Source: Prunus persica
Taxonomy: Eukaryota; Streptophyta; Magnoliopsida; Rosales; Rosaceae
Direction of reading: 5' to 3'
Length of the DNA stretch: 64,000 nt
Assembly (NCBI RefSeq): GCF_000346465.2
Contig: NC_034012.1
Coordinates: 7,927,918 to 7,991,917, forward strand
Positions 55,661-64,000 of this stretch are shown here, piece by piece; positions within the stretch are counted from its first letter, which is position 1, and every line of letters starts with the position of its first letter. The notes below the pieces were generated by a model. It searched no databases. It saw only the letters and a list, made by a program, of their open reading frames with translations, and was not told where the DNA came from. A program made the position numbers and the translations under genes.

Positions 55661-57351
55661 GCTAAATTGAAATTACCTATAGGATGACTAAAAATGCCTA
55701 GAGGGTGGGAATAGGCTAATTCGAGATTATAATCAATAAACGAAAAATAAACTTCAGTAGCAGGATATATCAATCCTGAAACATGCTGAACATAAAGTAG
55801 AGGAACACGTAGAGAATTATTTTACTTGGTAAAACCCCATCTCTAGGGAAAATTCACGGGACTCCTCAGTCCAACACAAATCCACTAGAGAACGATTATT
55901 ACAAGAAGTGCTCACGCACTTATCCTAGACACATTCTAGATAATGTTTATCGACTTCTTCGTAACTCAACTTCTATCACGGAATGATCTTCAACACTCCT
56001 TATGTTGAACACAATACTGGTCACAATTGCTTCAAGCTCGCCGGAGGAAAACCGCACCACGGTCTTGGTGCCCTCAACCGTATGAGTCATCGAACAATGC
56101 AAATGAATGCAATATGAATGATTAAAGTGTTTTATAAATCACCAAGTAAACATCGAACACTTGATGATTTATCTCAAATATATGCATATCAGTTTTTTTT
56201 ATTAAATTCTATATGCTCAACACAAATATCAAAAGCTGTACTTGTCAAAAAAGAGGCACACTACTTTTATTCAAAACTACCTCTCCCTAGTTAGACGGAA
56301 GCATCGGAGTCCACCATCAATTATGACTATCAAAATTAACCCAATATGGACTGTGAAAGAGTCAAAATAGGAGACCAAATACTATTCAACTAGGGTTAAT
56401 CGTTTTATTAGTCCTTAAACTTTGACCCGATTTGTATTTTAATACCTCAATTTCCAAAATGGTTCCCGTGGTCCTTTAACTTTAGTTTTGTTTGGACAAA
56501 TGATCCTGCCGTCAATTTTGTTAACTTTTTCTGTTAAATGCAGGGGCAAAATGGTATTTTTATATTCAAACCAAAAAAATGAATAAAAAATCATATCTTT
56601 AAAATAACAATCAAAGAAAATCAAAGAAAAAACCAACAAAAAAGAAAAAGAAAAATCAAGTTTGTGGTGAGTAGAAATCGGGATAGAGGGGGAGAGAGAT
56701 AGTTTAATTTTAATTTTTTATTCATATTTTAATTAATTTTGATACAAAAATACCATTTTGCCCCTGCACTTAACAGAAAAGTTAACAAAATTGACAGCAT
56801 GACCATTTGTCCTAATGAAACTAAAGTTAAAGGACCACGGGAACCATTTTGGAAGGTACTCACATGCAAATCAGGTCTAAATTCAAGGACAAATAAAACG
56901 ATTAACCCATTCAACTATGAATATTAGTTTTGATTCACTCTGGATTCTTAGTGAAGACGCCAACCAACCAATCTTTAATAGAAAAACAATATCTACTAAA
57001 ACAAATGAATTAGACCAATCAAGTAGGAGATTATTTCAACGTGCAAGTCATAATAGGAAAAGATAATATTTTAATTTAAATCAAAATAGAGTCTAACTAA
57101 GAAAGTAATCTCAAGAGATAAAAATAGGACTAACATAAAAGTGCTTGAGTGAAAATATCTCCAACTAGGAATCCTATAATGAATGCATGATTAAGTCATG
57201 ATTTACTTGAAATCAAGCTCCTCATATAAATCAAGTCATACTTCGAAAATCCGAGATTGAATGTGTTGTGCCAAAACTTCCAGTAAAATATATTCACACC
57301 CTAATTCCCGACCTATGCTAGAGTCTAGGAAATGGCAATACAATTTTCATA
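55661..57351. mobile_element. Unidentified insertion in BAHD pseudogene
   Basis: About 1.69 kb with no similarity to BAHD and no clear open frame. It carries a nested Mutator MITE (56393-56908). Left junction words are ACTGAAGG|CTAAATTG and right junction words are ACTGAC|ACCAACAATGG. No terminal inverted repeats, LTR ends or clear target duplication were found. A short GTAAAACCCCATCTC-type stretch at about 55830 gives no firm family. Confidence 0.6.
56393..56908. mobile_element. Mutator-type MITE, 516 bp, perfect 9-bp TSD
   Basis: Long inverted arms (about 150-200 bp each): GGGTTAATCGTTTTATT at the left and its complement at the right, with inner words CCATTTTGCCCCTGCA and GTTAACAAAATTGACNGCA matched across arms. 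Identical 9-mers ATTCAACTA lie at 56384-56392 and 56909-56917. It shares its ends with the 164-bp element at 14729-14892. Confidence 0.9.
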
Positions 57352-57948
57352 CTGACACCAACAATGGATGAATGTGCAAATTGCAGATGCATCAGCAACC
57401 TTATGTGAAATGCACAACCCAATTGCCATTCCACCGCTCCCAAACAAGTTGACTTGTACAAGAAGCAATCTGCCTGTGCCTGCTTCTTTGGACGCAAGTT
57501 CAATTGGAAGCAATCGTCTTAACATCTCGGCATTTGGTTGTTGCAAAATCTCTGATAAGGAACGGTTGACTTGCGCTTTGACAAATTCATCGTCATTACA
57601 TTCGATCATGTCGTTACCTTTAATCCGTCCTGCTAAAGGGTGGAAGAGAGTGAATTCAGTTAATGATTTTATTAAATGCTGATGTCTTTCATTCATGGCC
57701 ATGGCATGGTGGCTAGTGCTGGCCCTGGTAGTAGAACAAGTAATTGGATAGAAGAGAAGGAATGGGGTGTAAACTACAATAGCCATCTGATCAAAAATAG
57801 ATAGCTTAAAATTTCTCAAGTGATGAGGAGTTGGGGAGGATGGTTTAATTGTTTCCCTCTCAATGATATCTACCTTGATTTCCATGGCCATTTTGCTCCC
57901 CGTGAATTGATCATAGAGCCGAGCCGGCTTTACAAAGGAAAAAAACAT

Positions 57949-58499
57949 GGAAAAACAGCTTCGAAGAAAATCCTACTTGAAGTTTTAATTCGTTCAAAAT
58001 AATCTAATGTGCATAACTGCTGGCAACCTATATTATTGCATGGTAGTCTGCTGGTGTGGCTTTTCTGTTTTATGAAAAGTTAATTTTGATAAATTAAAGG
58101 CTCAATTTCACAGCTGTCTTTGCCAATTAGATCAAGAAGGACCAATTTGGCCCATCCTCAATTCATTATATAAATTAAAGGCTGGAGAATCTGACAAGTT
58201 GCTATGACAAGAACTGGACCCACAAAACTGGGCAAGCCCGAAGGCAAGACTTGCCTGGGCTGCTGATGTTAGCGGCCAATTTAAATACCAAATTTTTTGA
58301 TTTAAATACCTAGCCATGTTCTTCACTTCCTACACCAAAATCCATACAAATTCCTCTCTTCATATATCATGTAAATAGTGGTTGTCCTTGAGTTACTACT
58401 ATGACAACGGATGAGAATGCATCAAAAAATTGCTAGGGAAATCAGTATTCACATGAATGGTGTTTACCCTTACTTGCCCTTACCCTTTGCCATGGCACA
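57949..58499. other. Intergenic between divergent BAHD remnants
   Basis: Non-coding; it would contain the promoter of the BAHD pseudogene at 57891. Nothing else was recognised. Confidence 0.4.
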
Positions 58500-58740
58500 A
58501 TGGGGTGGAAGTGCTCTAACCCAACAAATAATAGCAATGAGGTCAAAGCTTCTAAAATATCATTATCTGAAGCCCTAACTCACTTCTACCCTTTTGCAGG
58601 AGAATTCCAATATAATGTTTCAATATGTTGCCTTAAGAGCATGGCTTCAGAGATAAAGTTTGAAATCATTCAGGAGGAAAAAATTAGACCATCCTCTCCA
58701 ACCTCTCTGTTTTAACATTTTCAAGAACATTTAATATTGG
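58500..58740 (+). pseudogene. Rearranged BAHD fragments
   Basis: The frame first codes for ISLSEALTHFYPFAGEFQYN (normally residues about 80-105), then, 3' of it, MASEIKFEIIQEEKIRPSSP (normally residues 1-20). The order is reversed relative to a real gene. These are shuffled pieces of the subgroup containing genes at 5360 and 59198. A longer product is not possible. Confidence 0.75.
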
Positions 58741-59197
58741 GTGTGTACTATTCTGCTGCATGATGATCTGGAAGGGGTCTCTAGAAGCCGGCATGGCGGC
58801 ACAGAGGACAAATCTCAATTTTGAATGGCATTACTTTTCTAATTGGGGTTTGAGTGATGGAAGGATATGATAATTAAAAATGATAAACATGAATTCAACT
58901 CAACGACTTGAAGAACTTTAAAACTGAAGTAGTCTTGGTCATTGACTCATTCCAATTGAAAAGGAAAGTGTGATGGGTTAGTGCAATTGGGTGCAACAAG
59001 ACAGCACATGATCATGTTTTTCCAAGTCTTGCTAGTTAGCATAAATCAAAGAGATAAGCCCAGTTGAATACATAAACAGATATAAATGAACTGAACACAG
59101 TTTGACTTTTGTTCAACAGGAGCTTTTGTTGTATGGTGAATCTGTGCCTTTATATGGGGGTGATTTTGTTATGAGGCTTTAACTGCGGACAACGATC
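58741..59197 (+). other. 5' flank of BAHD copy C
   Basis: Non-coding stretch upstream of the 59198 start; presumed former promoter. No clear TATA box was identified and no repeat recognised. Confidence 0.4.
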
Positions 59198-60541
59198 ATG
59201 GCTCCAGAGGTAAGTGTTGAAGTAACTCACAAGGAAACAATTAAACCATCCTCTGCAACTCCTCACCACCTTAAAACTGTCAACCTCTCCGTTTTTGATC
59301 AGCTTGTTCCTCAAATTTATATCCCTTTACTTCTCTTCTATCCCAGCAATAACAGTGGCGAGGTCAAAAATATTGATCATCACCATTCTTTGGTTGCTGA
59401 AAGATCCAAGCTTCTAAAGAAATCGTTACGCGAAGCCCTCACTCACTTCTGTCCTTTAGCAGGGGAATTCCAATATAATGTTTCAATCAGTTCCAATGAC
59501 CATGGGGCAGCATTTTTTGATGCCCAAGTCAACTGTCCCATATCAAATATTCTGGACAAACCAGATCTTGGGATGCTATGGTAACTGCTTCCATCTGGTC
59601 ATACAAGCTATCTTCTACAAGTCCAGGCCAACTTCTTTGAGTGTGGTGGATTAGCAATCGGAGTCAACATTTCACATAAGGTCGCAGATGCTTCTACTAT
59701 GAGCAAATTCATTAACAGCTGGGCTGCAATAGCACTTGGCTCAGTCAGTACTACTAACCATGTGGTGCCACGTGCAGAATATGGTGTTGCAGCTTCTCTT
59801 TTCCCACCACTAGATTTCCTAAATAGACTGCCAACGCCTAATGGCAGCGCAAACTCTGGTATCAAAGAGAAGTGTATAACAAGGAGATTTTTGTTCTACG
59901 CCTCAAAGATTGCTGCTCTCAAGTCCAAAGCTGCCACTACCACCATGCCAAATCCTATGCGAGTTGAAGTCGTTTCGGCACTCATTTGGAAGTGTGCAGC
60001 GGAAGCATCAAGATCAAACTTGGGTTCAGTAAGGCCCTCCGCGTGGTGTCAAACGGTGAACATGAGAAAAGTACTTGTGAGCCCCTTGGCAGGTAAAGAC
60101 ATACTAGAGAATGTTGTCGGGTTGGTTGCAGCAAAGACAGCAGACATTAGTGAAGCGGATGATCATGATCTTCGGAGCTTGGTTACTATATTGAGGAAGG
60201 GAATTGAGGAATTTAAAGAAAACTATAGAAATGGAGTTAGTGGAGAGAGCTTATGCCAACTTTTCATGGAGATTGTGAACCTCATCAAAAGGAATGATAT
60301 AGACAGATGTAGTTGCACCAGTTGGTGCAGGTTTCCCTTCTACGGATCCAATTTTGGATGGGGAAAGCCATCATGGGTTTTCACCTCTAGTGTAGATTCC
60401 AAGAATATAATTATATTGATGGATACAAAAGATGGTGATGGCTTAGAAGCGTCCTTAACTTTAAAGGAAGAAGACATGACCAAATTTGAAAATAATAAGG
60501 AGTTGCTTGAATATGCATCTTTGAATCCAAGTGTAATTTAG
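59198..60541 (+). pseudogene. BAHD acyltransferase C, interrupted by one in-frame stop
   Basis: One reading frame of 447 codons plus stop spans the full length, broken only by TAA at codon 129 (59582-59584). The HxxxD motif is HKVAD (H at about 160). The DFGWG motif is changed to NFGWG (N at about 385). About ten codons around the stop are missing relative to gene A (its EQLIPIPIKSKSVEAG region). Everything else, including SALIWKC and [11 protein letters not shown], is conserved. Closest to gene A at 5360-6700 but on the opposite strand. It is probably a recent loss of function. A different allele or a base-calling error at the stop is possible, but the DFGWG change and the small deletion support true decay. 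Confidence 0.88.
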
Positions 60542-62561
60542 TATACCGCCCGCACACACACACCCCCCACCCCAACCCAAAAAATAAAATTACAGAATCC
60601 TCCTCCTCTTGTGTTTACTTAGATGAGTAGTGCTAGACCTTTGATGATCTCTCATTGTTTTCATGCTTGTACACTGAGGGTCGAACACATATAAAATGAA
60701 AAACTTGTGCTTTCAGTTATTACATTTTTCTTTATTTTTTTAAAATACAAGTAATAGTCTAAACTACAAAGGAGAGGGAGTTTTTCACACACACTACGTA
60801 TCAAGATGTCATGGAGGTTTGAACATGATACCACTGATTTGCAAGTCAATGTCATTTTCCCCTTATTCAATCTAGTTCTATTCCCTATCCGGATGACGAA
60901 TTGATATGTTTTCTAATTAGATGATTGAATTGGATTGAATTTCATTATGCATCACAACTAATCATTTAAACTATAATGTACATATGTACTTATTCTTTCC
61001 CTACAATTAGAATTTCCTAGGGTCAATTAAAACTGAAGTGTTTCTCTATTTACAAACATATATGTCTAGGCTAAGTGTAAAAAAACATGAAGTTGTTGGG
61101 TCGCATATAATGAACTTTGTGATCTGGGTTTTGTAACCAGTTGAGGTATTTTGTCCATATGGACCCGGACGTCGGGCCTCCAAAGGAGGTGGACTTCCAT
61201 TCTTCCTCTCCATTACAAACTGTACATGGACTTACATTGTGGCCCAAATATGAGATTGTATTTGAGTCAACCTAGAGAATTGGGTCTTTCTCAACCACCA
61301 ACTTGGTGAACCTATATTATAGAGGTTGCAACTTGCATTGATGCACTGATGTCATAATGAGACTTGGTGCAGTGTAACCACAAACCATACTATCATAAAA
61401 TTTATGTTGTTAGTGCTATGTCAATCGCATTGTTTTCCATTTGGATAGTGTCACTTCGTGCTGTTTGTGCTAATACTACTAGTCAGTATATACTAACCCA
61501 ATCTGTTTATGTGTGTAAGAGCTTGTAGTATGAGTGGTTTTATCGAGAATTTAGTGATTCGGACACAAGACCTATAAGATGCATAATAAATACCCTTTAA
61601 TTAATATTGAGCTGTAAACCCCTTATAGTCTAAGTGGTTTGTCCTAAATCGAAGAACGTAGAGTGATTCGAAACATAAGACCTCAAATGCATAGTAAAAA
61701 TTGTTAGCAAACTGAGCTGCAAACGCTTTGATACTTGATTGGGACTTTAAGTTTTTAATTAGTACATGATCAATTATTTCTGGGATGCTATTTGTATTAA
61801 TACATTAAAAATTAACTGAAATAAAATAGTCACAAACTGTACGGGTGCCGTTAATATATTGCATTTGAGGTCAACCTGCAGAAAGCAGACCATTAGAGGA
61901 GACAAATTAGCGTCACCATCCAGTATTAAAATGATATAATTTTAAAGGATGACGTTTGGTTATTGTAAGATAGATTGAGATGTTACACTCTCTCTGAGGA
62001 CCACTGATTATAAAACTATCAATCACAACTAGTAATTTTTTAGGTGTGGGCACACAACGATTTGGTTTGTTTCAAGTCTCAAACCACATAATGATATCAC
62101 CGTTTGGATTGGTTTTATATAGGAAATGGTGATAAGATTGAGCAGTTTTCAAATTCGCGAAACCAAATAAAACCAAACAAATTGCAATTTGGTTCGATTC
62201 ATTCTGAAATTATATTGTTTTAATATAAAAATAAAACCAAACTACTCAAATTAGTTTGGTTTTGTTTGTCCGGTTCGGCCCAATATTTTGCCGGCCTCTA
62301 TTTGAATGAATAAAATGGATTGAACGTTACCACATAACATGATTTGATAATACAATAAGACTTTTATGGTGTGTTTGCTAATCAGAAATTGGAATTCTCA
62401 TCAGAAATTGAATTTCAAGAGCCCACGTAAAATTAGAAATTAAATTCCTGATTTTAGAGGAATTCAATTTTTGGATGGGAGGTGGTATTCTATTTGTCAC
62501 AATCCAGTATTGAAATCCCCCTGGGGACTAACTTTCAGTAAGGTTGAATTTTGAGACTGAT
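60542..62561. other. Intergenic; possible hAT-like MITE at about 62040-62290
   Basis: No gene is supported. About 62040-62290 begins TAGGTGTGGGCAC, ends near TGCCGGCCTCTA, and contains repeated AAACCAAA/TTTGGTTT words with CCGGTTCGGCCCAATATTTTG, a style seen in plant hAT MITEs. No target duplication was confirmed. A CA/CCCC run lies at about 60550-60580. Confidence 0.4.
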
Positions 62562-64000
62562 TGAAAGGACCCGTCCCGAATTTTCCCAAAACCCGAGACG
62601 AACCCTTTGGAATTCCTGACATCACCCCGATGCCAGGCCCACTTACTAAAAACCGAGACTTCCTGCCGAAATTTCGGCAGAGTCTCCCCTATAATTTGGA
62701 CATTTTCCAAAATTTATACCTGCATGAAAACGCATTTAATATTCCCAACTGGCAGCATGCACAATATAATTTCATGCAATTCACATAAATGGCCTTCGGC
62801 CTTCCAAAAATTCTTAACCAACTACCAAACAATTCAAATACCAATTATGACTAATATTTAGTCTGCGGCTGCACCTAATAACCTTAGGCTGCCTACGTAC
62901 CCTCCTTGAGGGATCAAGCCACACGTAGTTCTTCCATAAAACCCAATTCCACATTTGGGCGATACCTTATTTCATTTCTCTGTATTTCACATATAATCTC
63001 CCCATACGCCGGTACAACCAACGCCATGTATGGGGTCTGTCAACACGCCGGATAACCTACGCTACGTGCGACCATGCCATACTATCATTATATCTCCCCA
63101 TATGCCGGTACAACCAACGCCACGTATGGGGCCTGTCTCAACGTCGGATAACCTACGCCACGTGAGACCTGCACATCATATCACATATCTCCCCATACGC
63201 CGGTACAACCAACGCCACGTATGGGGCCTGTCCCAACGCTAGATAACCTACGCCATGTGGGACCTCAACATCATATCATAAATCTCCCCATACGCCGGTA
63301 CAACCAACGCCACGTATGGGGTCTGTCAACACGCCGGATAACCTACGCCACGTGCGACCTCAACACAATATCACAATGTCTCCCCATACGCCGGTACAAC
63401 CAACGCCACGTATGGGGCCTGTCTCAACGCCGGATAACCTACGCCACGTGAGACCTGATCATCATATTGCAAATCTCCCCATACGCCGGTACAACCAACG
63501 CCACGTATGGGGTCTGTCCCAACGCCGGATAACCTACGCCACGCGGGACCTAACTTTCACTTGGTGGTGCTTGTAGTGAATCCAAAATCCGGAGAGGTAC
63601 TTAAAGTAGTGCGTATAGCACTCCAAACTGGCATTCTAGACTCTGTTGTACCCTTGTACAACCATATATAATTATAATTATATATATTAATTCTAATATT
63701 GTGTAACCCTCTACAATAGTCTAACGCCCGAAAATCTCCCCTGAAAAGGTAAGATTACTCCGGGAGACTCACCGTCAACCAAGGGTCAAACTACTCTAAC
63801 CCTGGTCAAACGGACTTGCAGAACCCACGACCTCCAATTTCCGATCCGAAAGTCTCTATGGGTTCTACCAGGTATAGGACACTTATCCTGAGAAGTTTGG
63901 TTCAGATCGGACGGTCGGATTTGCTCACGATCGCACGATCTGACAGTTAATATAAAATATAAACTTTAAATTATTATTCGGAACATCCGGGGCTCCGATT
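62562..64000 (-). mobile_element. Gypsy-type LTR, runs off the right edge
   Basis: The minus-strand LTR end is GGGACGGGTCCTTTCA at 62562, closely matching the end of the LTR at 50796-53568 (ATTCGGGACGGGTCCTGTCA). Further matches include CCGAAATTTCGG and the minisatellite. At least 1.44 kb is visible; the start lies outside the window. Whether internal element sequence follows cannot be told. Confidence 0.8.
62999..63557 (-). repeat. LTR minisatellite, six ~95-bp units
   Basis: Six units (starting about 62999, 63094, 63188, 63283, 63380 and 63474) each contain CCATACGCCGGTACAACCA, ACGCCACGTATGGGG, GGATAACCTACGCCACGTG, then an AT-rich spacer. Many units carry CACGTG. Units are 90% or more alike by eye. 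The related LTR at 50796-53568 has only three. Confidence 0.9.

Larger units (their letters stand above)
54962..57891 (-). pseudogene. BAHD acyltransferase pseudogene split by a 1.7-kb insert
   Basis: The N-terminal half is open from ATG 57891 (MAMEIKVDIIERE) through HKVAD to FIHCW at about 57352. The C-terminal half is at about 55660-54962, with frameshifts (NLAGNVVGFSVSKAEER visible), and it lacks the normal end because it is cut at SFESNK by the copia LTR at 54960. An insertion occupies 55661-57351. The N-terminal half alone could be translated, but it lacks DFGWG. Confidence 0.88.

Noticed and set aside
60542..62561. A possible further gene or tRNA between BAHD C and the right-hand LTR
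   Set aside because: No frame of convincing length or domain, and no tRNA-like A/B box arrangement was seen on reading both strands.
62999..63557. Regularly spaced repeats that look superficially like a CRISPR array
   Set aside because: The conserved part is most of each ~95-bp unit, the spacers are short variants of each other, and the same units lie in a related plant LTR. It is an LTR minisatellite in a eukaryotic genome.

Overview
This window is nuclear DNA from a flowering plant, most likely a woody Rosaceae species (Prunus, Malus or Pyrus type). The host genes have plant-type introns. The thaumatin-like protein closely resembles the fruit allergen group of apple and stone fruit. The rest is filled with plant transposon families: Ty3/gypsy Tekay-type, Ty1/copia, Cassandra TRIMs, and Mutator- and hAT-type MITEs. 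Species assignment is inference.

Layout. 1-1699 (minus): an intact FAR1-related (FRS5-like) transposase-derived gene that runs off the left edge. 1736-5190: intergenic DNA with a LINE-type 3' end and a long inverted-repeat element. 5360-6700 (minus): intact BAHD acyltransferase A. 7823-8113 (minus): a short seed-maturation-protein-like gene. 8811-14458 (minus): a complete 13-exon gene for the CCT3 (TCP-1 gamma) chaperonin subunit, 556 residues, with one GC-AG intron. 14729-15886: a Mutator MITE and a poly(A) retroposon, both with perfect target duplications. 16051-25159: a young gypsy (Tekay-type) element with 2.57-kb LTRs, a deletion joining gag to protease, and an extra stretch of internal sequence after the 3' LTR. 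25572-26647: a probable hAT-type element. 26821-27718 (plus): an intact thaumatin-like protein gene, also with a GC-AG intron.

27930-60541 is a BAHD acyltransferase (vinorine-synthase-like) array. It holds one more intact gene (35522-36874, minus), one copy interrupted by a single stop codon (59198-60541, plus), and at least seven pseudogenes or fragments on both strands. The array is heavily invaded: two Cassandra TRIMs in opposite orientation inside one pseudogene, decayed copia elements, solo LTRs, a hAT MITE, a Mutator MITE, and a chimeric copia locus (42237-49827). That locus has different LTRs at its two ends, and one uninterrupted frame of about 2,290 codons runs through two different copia polyproteins. 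The window ends inside an inverted gypsy-type LTR carrying six copies of a ~95-bp minisatellite. A related LTR at 50796-53568 carries three copies.

How it works together: the single-copy genes (FRS, seed maturation, CCT3, TLP) look ordinary and unrelated. The BAHD genes are a local tandem and inverted family of cytosolic acyl-CoA-dependent acyltransferases of specialised metabolism. Sense and antisense BAHD remnants beside intact members are a plausible small-RNA source. I found no tRNA gene, no free-standing rRNA gene and no CRISPR array. The only rRNA-like sequence is the 5S-derived part of the Cassandra LTRs.
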